A DNA stretch of 64,000 bases from Microcoleus vaginatus WJT46-NPBG5 (GTDB lineage Bacteria > Cyanobacteriota > Cyanobacteriia > Cyanobacteriales > Oscillatoriaceae): contig JAHHHM010000002.1 of assembly GCA_019359355.1 (NCBI GenBank), positions 62,001 to 126,000 of the forward strand, written 5' to 3'. Below, piece after piece: positions 1 through 7,399 of the stretch. How positions within the stretch are numbered: the stretch's first letter is position 1; every line of letters begins with the position of its first letter. The notes under the pieces are model-generated. The model searched no databases, had not been told where the DNA came from, and saw only the letters and a list, made by a program, of their open reading frames with translations. The position numbers and the translations under genes are program-made.

Positions 1-1104
1 TTTGAATATTTAGGGACTCAAATAGTGATCTTGGCTCAAGGAAAAGGCAAGCGACTTTTGCTTGCCATTGTCGGCATTACAACCCCTATTTGTGCAGTTT
101 TACCCAATGCCACAACTGTAATGCTGCTCGCGCCTTTACTGCCCCCAATGGCAGCAGAATTAGGCGTAGATTTTGTACCTTTACTCATTCTGATGGTGTT
201 TGTGGCTAACAGCGCGGGGCTGCTGACACTTGTTGGTGATCCAGCGACGTTTATTGTAGGTGATGCTGTCAATATTAGCTTTGTAGATTACCTATTTCAA
301 TTAAGTTTCGGAGGAGTTCTGGCAATCGGAACTATCCTAATCATGCTGCCGTGGTTATTTCCTACAATTTGGCGCAAAGAATTGGATAGTTTGGAGGAAT
401 TGCCCCACCCTAAAATTAATCACCCCCGAATTTTAGCAGTAGGGGCTTTAATTGTTGTCTTTGTTTTAGTGTTTTTTGTTGTAGGAGAATCCCTCCCCGT
501 TCCCATATCACCGGCAACCGTTGCTTTGTTGGGAGCGGCTTTAGCTTTGCTTCTCGCTCACCACAGCAACATTGATTCTGTCAACAATATATTGCGGGAT
601 GTAGACTGGAGTACCTTAATATTTTTTATGTGTACCTTTGTTTTAATCGGTGGACTGGAAAAAACAGGGGTCATCAAAGGTTTATCCGGGATACTCGCAT
701 TTGTATTGGGAAAAAATATTGCATTAGGTGCGCTGTTTCTTCTCTTTTTTGTGGGGTTAGTGTCCAGCGTGATTCCCAATATCCCTCTCGTGGTGGCAAT
801 GGTGCCCTTACTCAAACAATACGTCGTCAATATTGGTTTAGCAGCCCCAGAAGTGCTAGATCCTAACTTCCAGGGGCAGTTTCCCCCTATAGTTCTCCCC
901 CTATTTTATGCCATGATGTTTGGCGCAACTTTGGGAGGAAATGGAACCCTAGTCGGCGCTTCTTCTAATATCGTCGCGGCTGGAGTTTCAGAGCTGCACG
1001 GACGCCGGATTTCGTTTAAAACGTTTCTGCGTTACGGCATCCCAGTAATGGCAATGCAATTGCTAGTTGCTGCTTTGTATATGACGTTTCGATTTCTAAT
1101 TTAA
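1..1104 (+). CDS. ArsB/NhaD-type (SLC13-like) ion permease, 5'-truncated
   Basis: The reading frame is already open at base 1 and continues in phase with the GTG at 25, so the true start lies before the window and only the C-terminal ~367 residues are seen. The stretch reads as an integral inner-membrane permease with about nine hydrophobic segments. It carries the motif PNATTVMLLAPL, typical of the ArsB/NhaD/citrate-permease superfamily, and a second re-entrant-like element with the same logic near the C terminus (GGNGTLVGASSN). Family members export arsenite, exchange Na+/H+ or take up dicarboxylates; the sequence alone does not decide. It is followed by 443 bases of leader belonging to the next transcription unit, so it is probably not co-transcribed with the ABC transporter. 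The family call is firm, the substrate unknown. Confidence 0.85.
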   Translation, partial: FEYLGTQIVILAQGKGKRLLLAIVGITTPICAVLPNATTVMLLAPLLPPMAAELGVDFVPLLILMVFVANSAGLLTLVGDPATFIVGDAVNISFVDYLFQLSFGGVLAIGTILIMLPWLFPTIWRKELDSLEELPHPKINHPRILAVGALIVVFVLVFFVVGESLPVPISPATVALLGAALALLLAHHSNIDSVNNILRDVDWSTLIFFMCTFVLIGGLEKTGVIKGLSGILAFVLGKNIALGALFLLFFVGLVSSVIPNIPLVVAMVPLLKQYVVNIGLAAPEVLDPNFQGQFPPIVLPLFYAMMFGATLGGNGTLVGASSNIVAAGVSELHGRRISFKTFLRYGIPVMAMQLLVAALYMTFRFLI

Positions 1105-1163
1105 GTAAAGATTAGAGAGATTTACTCCTAAAGGGAGATTAATTTTTCAGAAGTCTGTGGTTT

Positions 1164-1177
1164 GTAAAGTGCTATAC
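1164..1177 (+). promoter_or_regulatory. NtcA-type box GTA-N8-TAC
   Basis: GTA (1164-1166) and TAC (1175-1177) are separated by exactly eight bases and flanked by TTT and AAA, making a palindromic TTTGTA-N8-TACAAA. This is the consensus for NtcA, the global nitrogen regulator of cyanobacteria. It lies 25 bases before the start of the -35 hexamer at 1189, so its centre is at about -53 relative to the inferred transcription start. That is farther upstream than the classical class II position near -41.5. Binding is inferred, not shown. Confidence 0.6.
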
Positions 1178-1188
1178 AAAAAGTTAGA

Positions 1189-1217
1189 TTGACGAATTGG
1201 AATTCTAAAGCTACACT
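1189..1217 (+). promoter_or_regulatory. Sigma-70-type promoter of the Nrt-like operon
   Basis: A -35 hexamer TTGACG (1189-1194) and a -10 hexamer TACACT (1212-1217) are 17 bases apart, the ideal spacing. The predicted transcript would begin near 1224, about 15 bases before the riboswitch aptamer, so the whole aptamer would be in the leader of the ABC-transporter mRNA. Confidence 0.55.
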
Positions 1218-1238
1218 AACAATAGTCTAATTTGTAAA

Positions 1239-1396
1239 GTCAGCCTAATCCAAGGTCTCATCTGAACAGATGAAATCGGAGCGGAGGAACCAATTCATGG
1301 GGCTTATCTCTGTCTTTTATTATTCTTAAAAAGAGGCATCGAGAAGGGCATCTCTCAGCCCTAGCCCGTCAGCTAACTTCGCAGGCATTGAGAGGA
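1239..1396 (+). promoter_or_regulatory. ydaO/yuaA-type cyclic-di-AMP riboswitch (leader of the Nrt-like operon)
   Basis: The conserved blocks of the ydaO/yuaA aptamer occur in order: GCCTAATCC (1243-1251), GGAGGAACC (1283-1291), TGGGGCTTATC (1298-1308), and CCCGTCAGCTAAC (1365-1377) followed by TTCGCAGGC. An outer pairing CCTAA (1244-1248) with TTAGG (1400-1404) can close the element. This class binds c-di-AMP and usually switches expression off when ligand is bound. The expression platform (about 1400-1547) contains a TGATAAA/TTTATCA stem at 1430-1458, but no clear terminator, so the mode of control is unresolved. A second copy lies at 4986-5127. Confidence 0.9.
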
Positions 1397-1547
1397 GACT
1401 TAGGAAAATAATGAAAGCTGAACAGTGAGTGATAAACCCCTGGATTGCGGATTTATCATTCATCCTTCATAATTCATAGTTCCGAAGTGTCTCCGGTTGG
1501 TATGGGTCTGTCTTGTTGTACCTACCCCTGACTCTGAGGAGTTTTAT

Positions 1548-2396
1548 ATGGCAATTCAGTTGAATTTGTCGGTAATTGCGGTGGCTGGACAAGCCGCTTG
1601 GAAACGGGCAAAACCAGTGATCGTTCGGGATGTCGTCTTACTCCCGGCATTAGGGTTTTTAGGAATTATTGTGCTGTGGTGGATTGTGGCTTTGTTCCAC
1701 AAGGAATTAATTCCCACACCCCCACAAGCACTTGCTGCCAATTGGGATTACATTACCCATCCATTTTATCAGCGCGGCCCGGGTGATTTAGGCATTGGTT
1801 GGTTATTAATCGCCAGCATCCGCCGGGTTTTAATCGGCTTTGGATTAGGCGCACTCGTTGCCATTCCCCTCGGTTTTTTGATTGGGATGTCCAAACAAGC
1901 AATGATGGCGCTCAACCCGCTTGTGCAAATTTTTAAGCCGGTGTCGCCCCTTGCTTGGCTACCGATTGCCTTAGCTATCTTTAACCTTGCCGATCCATCT
2001 GCGATCTTTGTGATATTTATCACCTCTTTGTGGCCGACAATTATTAACACCGCCCTAGGCGTTTCTAGCGTTTCCAAGGATTATCTGGATGTAGCGCGGG
2101 TGCTAGAAATGCCGCGTTGGCGACGCATTACTAAAATTATCTGGCCGGCAAGTTTGCCTTATATCTTCACCGGCTTAAGAATTAGCTTAGGGATTGCGTG
2201 GCTGGTGATCGTTGCGGTAGAAATGCTAACCGGCGGCGTTGGCATTGGCTTTTTTGTCTGGGATGAATGGAGCCGGCTGAATTTGAGTTCTGTATTTCTC
2301 GCTATCTTAGTGATTGGATTAACAGGACTTATCTTGGACTGGGCGGTTGGCAAAATACAGGAATTGATCACGCACCGTTCTGCACGCAGCACATAA
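1548..2396 (+). CDS. nrtB: Nitrate/bicarbonate-type ABC transporter permease (NrtB-like)
   Basis: This is a 282-residue inner-membrane subunit of the BPD_transp_1 (NrtB/CmpB/SsuC) family, which forms the translocation pore for a periplasmic binding protein. The ATG at 1548 is preferred because GAGGAG lies six bases upstream; an in-frame TTG at 1497 has no such site. Five to six membrane helices are seen. The cytoplasmic EAA-type loop, which contacts the ATPase, is at about LEMPRWRRITKIIWPASLP. It is first in an unusual order (permease, binding protein, ATPase), whereas classical nitrate operons run A-B-C-D. No NrtC-like fused ATPase is present. Control is by the promoter, NtcA-type box and c-di-AMP riboswitch upstream. 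The symbol is by family resemblance; cyanate or bicarbonate relatives cannot be excluded. Confidence 0.85.
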   Translation: MAIQLNLSVIAVAGQAAWKRAKPVIVRDVVLLPALGFLGIIVLWWIVALFHKELIPTPPQALAANWDYITHPFYQRGPGDLGIGWLLIASIRRVLIGFGLGALVAIPLGFLIGMSKQAMMALNPLVQIFKPVSPLAWLPIALAIFNLADPSAIFVIFITSLWPTIINTALGVSSVSKDYLDVARVLEMPRWRRITKIIWPASLPYIFTGLRISLGIAWLVIVAVEMLTGGVGIGFFVWDEWSRLNLSSVFLAILVIGLTGLILDWAVGKIQELITHRSARST

Positions 2397-2526
2397 TTTT
2401 AACCCTGCATCGTTAAGAATTTTGAGCAAGTAGCTGTGAGCTGGTTGCTGTCAGCACTCAGGCGCAAAAAATAACTGAAAGCTGACAAAACGATAATCGC
2501 GTTGGAAGCGAGGATGAGACTAGAAT

Positions 2527-3972
2527 ATGAGTGATATTTTCCCAAATGATTGGAGCCGGCGCGAGTTTTTGAAAGGAATGGGTGCGGTGGCCGCTGGAAT
2601 GGCGCTGTCTTCTTGTGCTGTTAGTGGTGATCGTTCTGCAAAAGGACTTACTGAAGAAGCTTTAGCAATTGAACCAGTCGTCGATTCCAAAACTCTAGAA
2701 AAACCCAATCTCACCGTTGGATATGTGCCGGTGAACGACTGTGCCCCCTTTGCGATTGCTTGGAAAAAAGGGTTTTTTCGCAAGTACGGTTTAAACGTCA
2801 CACTTAACCGGGAAGCCAGTTGGGCAACCTCTCGTGATGGCGTAATTTTTGGTCGCACGGATGCTGCACCTGTTGTGTCTGGTGCGGTTACCAACGCCCG
2901 AATTGGAGCAGAAGGTGCACGCCATGCCCCTCTGTGTGCCGGCATGACCATTCACCGGCACGGCAATGCCATGACGATGAACCGGAAAATGTGGGATTTT
3001 GGGTTGCGTCCTTGGCACGAATACAATGGCGACTTGGAAGCATTCGGCAAACAATTTAGAGCTTATTTTGCGAGCCAGACGGCAGAAAATAGAGTCTGGG
3101 CTGTTGTGCTGAGTTCTTCCATTTACGAATACTTTATCCGCTATTTATCGGCGGCTGCCGGCGTCGATCCGCTGAAAGAATTTAGAGTAATTATTGTTCC
3201 CCCGCCGCAAATGGTAACGAATGTGCGAATAGGGGCAATGCAAGCTTACATGGTTGCAGAACCTTGGAACACACGCGCTATTTATGAAAAAGCAACGAAT
3301 GGGGACCAGGGAATTGGGTTTACCTTTGCTCAAGGTAAAGAAATTTGGCTAGGACATCCAGACCGGCTCCTGGGCGTTATGCAATCTTTCATCGAAAATT
3401 ACCCTAAAACCTATCGTTCGCTGCTCAAGGCGATGATTGAAGCCTGCCGGTATTGTGGCGATCCCAACAACGGCGATGAAGTGGCAAAATTACTGACAGA
3501 ACGCTCTTTTACGGGAGCAAAACCGAAAACTGGGCCGATTGATAAATTCACGCGACCGGCTATTGTCGGTGACTACAATTATGGCGGGTTTGATGGCAAA
3601 GAGCGGATTATAAAATCCCCTGACACCACAGTATTTTTTAATATTCCCCCTAACATTCCTCAACAACCCGGAGAACACTCCACGTTTATGTGGCGTTCTC
3701 GAAGTATCTGGTTAATGACTCAAGCAGCTCGCTGGGGACAAATTAAAAAGTTTCCCAAAAATGCGGAAGAACTAGCCGGCAAAGGCTGGAGAACAGATGT
3801 TTATCGCGAGGTGGCGGCAGAGTTGGGAATCACCTGTCCAAAAGATGATTATAAGGTCGAGCGCCCAGAGGTTTTTATCGATAAGAAAGGCTTCGACCCT
3901 AGCGATCCGGTGGGCTATCTCAACAGTTTTGAAATTAGAGCAAATCGTCCCCAATCTTTATTTATGTCTTAG
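2527..3972 (+). CDS. nrtA: NrtA/CmpA-like periplasmic substrate-binding lipoprotein with Tat signal
   Basis: This 481-residue protein begins with a twin-arginine signal (SRREFLK, residues 10-16), a hydrophobic run and a lipobox ending at Cys30, so it should be exported folded by Tat and lipid-anchored. The core is of the NrtA/CmpA/SsuA class, opening with TVGYVPVNDCAPFAIAWKKG, the family's typical first lobe. It would capture nitrate, nitrite, bicarbonate or a related anion and deliver it to the permease. The middle part (a stretch with APLCAGMTIHRHGNAM) differs from what I recall of classical NrtA, so the substrate is uncertain. It lies 130 bases after the permease and 141 before the ATPase, all on the same strand, consistent with one operon. 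Confidence 0.8.
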   Translation: MSDIFPNDWSRREFLKGMGAVAAGMALSSCAVSGDRSAKGLTEEALAIEPVVDSKTLEKPNLTVGYVPVNDCAPFAIAWKKGFFRKYGLNVTLNREASWATSRDGVIFGRTDAAPVVSGAVTNARIGAEGARHAPLCAGMTIHRHGNAMTMNRKMWDFGLRPWHEYNGDLEAFGKQFRAYFASQTAENRVWAVVLSSSIYEYFIRYLSAAAGVDPLKEFRVIIVPPPQMVTNVRIGAMQAYMVAEPWNTRAIYEKATNGDQGIGFTFAQGKEIWLGHPDRLLGVMQSFIENYPKTYRSLLKAMIEACRYCGDPNNGDEVAKLLTERSFTGAKPKTGPIDKFTRPAIVGDYNYGGFDGKERIIKSPDTTVFFNIPPNIPQQPGEHSTFMWRSRSIWLMTQAARWGQIKKFPKNAEELAGKGWRTDVYREVAAELGITCPKDDYKVERPEVFIDKKGFDPSDPVGYLNSFEIRANRPQSLFMS

Positions 3973-4113
3973 CGGGGAGTTGGGAAGGGTTAATGATTAC
4001 CCTTTTTAGTCCAAGTTATTTTTGGGATTTTTGCACCGCAGATGTCCCCAGAGAAATCAACGAGTAAATAGAGCAGCGATAAGCGCTGAAAACGAGAAAT
4101 CAGGAGTAAGGTT

Positions 4114-4953
4114 ATGACGAAATCTAGTTCTTTTCCAATGGGTGCTAATGAGAAAAATGTTCGCAATTCGGGATTTTTAGAAATTGAAAACATCGTCAAA
4201 ACTTACACCAATCCGAATGGCGGTGAGATGGTGGTTTTAGATGGTGTCAACCTAACGGTTGGTGAAGATGAATATATTTCTGTTATTGGTCATTCGGGTT
4301 GTGGTAAATCAACCCTACTGAAAATGGTTGCCGGCCTGGAAAAACCGACATCCGGCTCGGTACGACTTGATGGAAAAGAAGTCCGCAAACCGGGCGCAGA
4401 GCGCATGATGGTCTTTCAACACTATGGACTGTTGCCGTGGTTGACGGTGCGCGAAAATATCCGGCTTGCGGTTGATGAAGTGTTAAAAAAAGCCAATCGT
4501 GCGGAAAAAATTAGCATTGTTAATGAACATTTAGCAATGGTGAACTTAACAGCAGCGGCTGATAAATATCCCGATGAAATTTCTGGTGGGATGAAACAGC
4601 GCGTCGGAATTGCACGAGCTTTGGCAACGCGTCCCAAAATGCTGTTAATGGATGAACCATTTGGAGCACTGGACGCATTAACGAGGGGCAAATTGCAAAA
4701 ACAGGTACTTGATATTTGGGAAACTCAGCGGCAGGCTGTGATGATGATCACACACGATGTTGATGAAGCGATCTATATGTCTGATCGCATTGTGATGATG
4801 ACAAATGGGCCGGCTGCAAATATTGGGGAAATTTTACAGGTTCCTTTCTCTCATCCACGAGATCGCCACGAATTGCGAGAGTCTAAGGAATATTATGAAC
4901 TACGAAATCATGCTTTAGATTTCTTAGATCGCTACTTTAACCAAGAAGAGTAG
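4114..4953 (+). CDS. nrtD: Nitrate/bicarbonate-type ABC transporter ATP-binding protein (NrtD-like)
   Basis: This 279-residue ATPase energises the preceding transporter. It shows Walker A GHSGCGKST (59-67), signature SGGMKQR (157-163), Walker B MLLMDEP (176-182), a D-loop GALD and the switch histidine in THD (213-215), so it looks fully active. A purine-rich stretch (GGAGTAAGG) precedes the ATG. Length and motifs fit NrtD/SsuB. The binding-protein domain found fused to the ATPase in NrtC/CmpC is absent, so the complex would use a homodimer of this protein. Immediately downstream (about 33 bases after its stop) is a second c-di-AMP riboswitch, too close for an independent promoter in the spacer. 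Confidence 0.88.
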   Translation: MTKSSSFPMGANEKNVRNSGFLEIENIVKTYTNPNGGEMVVLDGVNLTVGEDEYISVIGHSGCGKSTLLKMVAGLEKPTSGSVRLDGKEVRKPGAERMMVFQHYGLLPWLTVRENIRLAVDEVLKKANRAEKISIVNEHLAMVNLTAAADKYPDEISGGMKQRVGIARALATRPKMLLMDEPFGALDALTRGKLQKQVLDIWETQRQAVMMITHDVDEAIYMSDRIVMMTNGPAANIGEILQVPFSHPRDRHELRESKEYYELRNHALDFLDRYFNQEE

Positions 4954-4985
4954 ATTACACTAGGGTTAGGTTCATTTATTGAGTG

Positions 4986-5127
4986 GGTAGCCTAATCCAA
5001 TCCAGACTGACATTTATGCCGATCAGGCTGGGATATGGAGCGGAGGAACCAATTTTTGGGGCTAATCTTACGAGAGAGACACCTTCCAGTCTTAGCCCGT
5101 CAGCTAACTCCGCCGGCAATGGGAGGA
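4986..5127 (+). promoter_or_regulatory. Second ydaO/yuaA-type cyclic-di-AMP riboswitch (before the stress-protein gene)
   Basis: The same blocks as in the first copy appear in order: GCCTAATCC (4990-4998), GGAGGAACC (5042-5050), TGGGGCTAATC (5057-5067), and CCCGTCAGCTAAC (5096-5108) followed by TCCGCCGGCAAT. This copy matches the published ydaO core even more closely than the first. It sits between the ATPase gene and the next gene with only ~32 bases before it, so it is probably an intra-operon switch controlling only the downstream gene. Confidence 0.9.
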
Positions 5128-5224
5128 GCACCCTAGACTTTGGCTTTTATAGCAGTTGTCACGGGAATCTCCTTGAGGATGTCACTGCAAATACACAGAA
5201 CAAGTGGCTATCCGTTCTTAACCC

Positions 5225-5259
5225 ACCTCTCATCCGTTATCCATTGATTTGAGAGAGGT
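5225..5259 (+). promoter_or_regulatory. Putative expression platform: stem masking the ribosome-binding site
   Basis: ACCTCTC (5225-5231) is perfectly complementary to GAGAGGT (5253-5259). The latter contains the purine-rich ribosome-binding site (5251-5258) of the gene starting at 5267. Formation of this stem would block translation initiation. This is a plausible output for the aptamer at 4986-5127, but the pairing partner that would compete with it was not identified. Confidence 0.45.
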
Positions 5260-5266
5260 TTAAGCT

Positions 5267-6022
5267 GTGAAGATCAAGCCAATGTTAGCGCGTTTAGAAA
5301 GCGCAATGGGCCGTCATGATTTAGTGGAACAAATGGTTCTGCTGCCAGAACCGGCTTCTTCACATTCTGATTCAGAAAAATCTTCTGCAAAACCAATAAA
5401 TTTGGTGGTTGGCTATAATAGCTCACCCAGAAGTCAAACAGCGCTTGACCTCACCTTGTGGATTGCCCACCAAACTCGTTTAGTCAGTCGCAAAAAAGTG
5501 ACGGTTCAAGTTGTGTACGTTGTGGATGAAAAGACAAGGACTCGGGGTTTAGATATTTTTAGCTTGCCCGATGCCGGCAGTTCATCAAAATCTCAAATTC
5601 CCTCAGAACTTTCAAAAGCACCAACATTTAATTGTGCCAGTGCTGTTTTAACTCAACCAGAACCTAAAGCATTAGCCGCAAATGCGCGAATGACATCCGT
5701 AGATCGGCGCAACTACAAAACAATGTTTTCGCCAGGCAATCAATTTGAGCAAGCGGATAAAATTTTATGGCAAGCCCGCTGCCTGGCTGAAGAATGGCGG
5801 GGTTCTTTTACAGCGCATCTGCGGTTTGGGTGCGTGGCGGAGGAACTGAGAAAAGTGGTGGAATCAGAAGCAGGGGATGTACTGTTTTTAGGGTGTCATT
5901 CTGCCGATCATCCGATTATCAAAAAACTCGGCGCTAAATTTCCGTGTTCCGTGTTGGGGATTCCATCGGTGTTGTGTTCGGAGGAAAAATGTAGTTTATC
6001 ATCCGAATTCAGCGCTATGTAA
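5267..6022 (+). CDS. Universal stress protein (UspA)-like protein
   Basis: This 251-residue soluble protein starts at GTG, with GAGAGAGG upstream. After a ~42-residue leader rich in Ser/Lys it has a UspA-like first strand (INLVVGYNSS, ~44-53) and helix (LDLTLWIAHQTRL). The C-terminal half ends with a Usp-like signature (AGDVLFLGCHSADHPIIKKL ... CSVLGIP). The two halves are separated by an insertion of ~70 low-similarity residues, so it is a stretched Usp fold. Usp domains bind nucleotides, and some (such as that of KdpD in Gram-positives) bind c-di-AMP. That makes its placement behind a c-di-AMP riboswitch noteworthy, but a binding function here is only inference. Confidence 0.7.
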   Translation: MKIKPMLARLESAMGRHDLVEQMVLLPEPASSHSDSEKSSAKPINLVVGYNSSPRSQTALDLTLWIAHQTRLVSRKKVTVQVVYVVDEKTRTRGLDIFSLPDAGSSSKSQIPSELSKAPTFNCASAVLTQPEPKALAANARMTSVDRRNYKTMFSPGNQFEQADKILWQARCLAEEWRGSFTAHLRFGCVAEELRKVVESEAGDVLFLGCHSADHPIIKKLGAKFPCSVLGIPSVLCSEEKCSLSSEFSAM

Positions 6023-6107
6023 GGGTGAACTTGTTGCTGAGAAATCCTCGTAAATGTGAGGTTAAGCGGTTAGATTGCAGTGCTGCCGGCGGTGGGTAGA
6101 GTAACGG

Positions 6108-7229
6108 CTAAATGAGTTGCTTCTGAAATGCCTGATAAGCCTCAATAATCGCTTGCATATTAGCTTTTGCACCGGCAGCGCTATTCACATCAGGGTGATA
6201 CTGCTTTACTAAGCGGCGGTAAGCGCCCTTAACCTCTTCAAAACCCGCGCCTTGATTCACCCCTAAAACTTGCCACCATTCCCCACATAAATCCGCTTCT
6301 GGGTTGTGTTCAGTTCGCTCTATGTTCGCACGCCAAATTTTCAGCGTGCCGGTTTCCCCACCACTCACTAAAATTTGCCCATCTGGACTAATTGCAACCG
6401 GATGACAACCGGGAAGCGTGCCGGTGAGGCTGCCCGTGGCTAAATTCCAAAATCTAATTGTACCATCCCTGCTGCCACTCACAAGCGTTTGACCGTCAGG
6501 ACTGAATGCCACAGAAAAAACTGCATCTGAGTGTCCTGTTAGGGTTTGTAGAGGCAATTCTTGCGCTTTTCCATCCGCGCCGGTTTGCAGATTCCAGAGC
6601 TTAATTGTGGTATCTCCGCTTCCACTGGCAAACATCTTTCCATCTGGACTAATCGCCACAGAAAATACCCAATCTGAATGCTCGACAATTGCCTGGGTTT
6701 GTTGATAACTTTTTAAATCCCACAGCCTGATTGTTTGATCGGCACTCCCACTAATTAGGGTTTGTCCACTTGGATCGATTGCTAGACAGGCAACCGTATT
6801 TGAATGTCCATTGAGAATCCGAATGAGTTTGCCGGTTTCCAAATTCCAAAGCCTGATTGTTTTATCCGCACTTCCACTCACCAAAGTTTTTTGATCAGGA
6901 CTAAAAGCAACGGAATAAACAAAATCTGAATGACTGTAAGGCGTGTTTAAATAATAAAAACTTCGCAGTAATCCTCTTTTAGGCAAATTCCAGCTTGTAA
7001 TTTTTTTGTTGAAGTCACCCGCAACCAGCATTTGTGAATCGGGACTAATGGCAACTGAATAGACCTCTTTGGAATGCCCAAAAAATGTATAAAGCGGTTG
7101 TCCTGTTTTGAGATCCCACAACTTGACGGTTTTATCGTCGCTGGCGCTGGCAAGAATTTGACTATCAGCACTGATGGCGACAGAATTGATGGTAGCGCTG
7201 TGCCCTTTAAGGATATTCACACATTTCAT
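6108..7229 (-). CDS. WD40 beta-propeller with C-terminal DnaJ (J) domain
   Basis: This is a 373-residue cytoplasmic protein. Residues ~1-305 form seven WD40 repeats, each ending in a W-L type signature (KLWDL, TSWNL, RLWNL, RLWDL, KLWNL, RFWNL, KIWRA), enough to close one propeller. The last ~60 residues are a J domain (GEWWQVLGV ... YRRLVKQYHPD) with the HPD tripeptide at 345-347 needed to stimulate Hsp70 ATPase. The architecture suggests a co-chaperone that recruits DnaK to clients held by the propeller. WD40 proteins are common in filamentous cyanobacteria; the J domain placed at the C terminus is the unusual part. No strong ribosome-binding site precedes the ATG. The neighbour dnaE is on the same strand, 170 bases away. 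Confidence 0.88.
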   Translation of the reverse strand: MKCVNILKGHSATINSVAISADSQILASASDDKTVKLWDLKTGQPLYTFFGHSKEVYSVAISPDSQMLVAGDFNKKITSWNLPKRGLLRSFYYLNTPYSHSDFVYSVAFSPDQKTLVSGSADKTIRLWNLETGKLIRILNGHSNTVACLAIDPSGQTLISGSADQTIRLWDLKSYQQTQAIVEHSDWVFSVAISPDGKMFASGSGDTTIKLWNLQTGADGKAQELPLQTLTGHSDAVFSVAFSPDGQTLVSGSRDGTIRFWNLATGSLTGTLPGCHPVAISPDGQILVSGGETGTLKIWRANIERTEHNPEADLCGEWWQVLGVNQGAGFEEVKGAYRRLVKQYHPDVNSAAGAKANMQAIIEAYQAFQKQLI

Positions 7230-7399
7230 AACTGAGCCGGCTGAGGGTTCATAGATGCCAATTCTACTGCAATCTCAGGATTGATTAATGCGCTGTGCGT
7301 TCGCCTAGACAGTTCTAAACATAACTATCTCATCCCGAGTTAAATTTAGAGGTTTAATTAGAGGCTATACGCCACAATAATTATTAAGTCAACTTGGTG

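Noticed and set aside
1497-1547. Upstream TTG start for the permease gene
   Set aside because: The ATG at 1548 has a strong GAGGAG at ideal distance, and the 17 extra residues do not resemble a permease N terminus.
4983-5252. An 89-codon open frame between the ATPase and stress-protein genes
   Set aside because: It lies exactly over the c-di-AMP aptamer, whose conserved RNA blocks explain the sequence. It has no ribosome-binding site or protein similarity that I can see.
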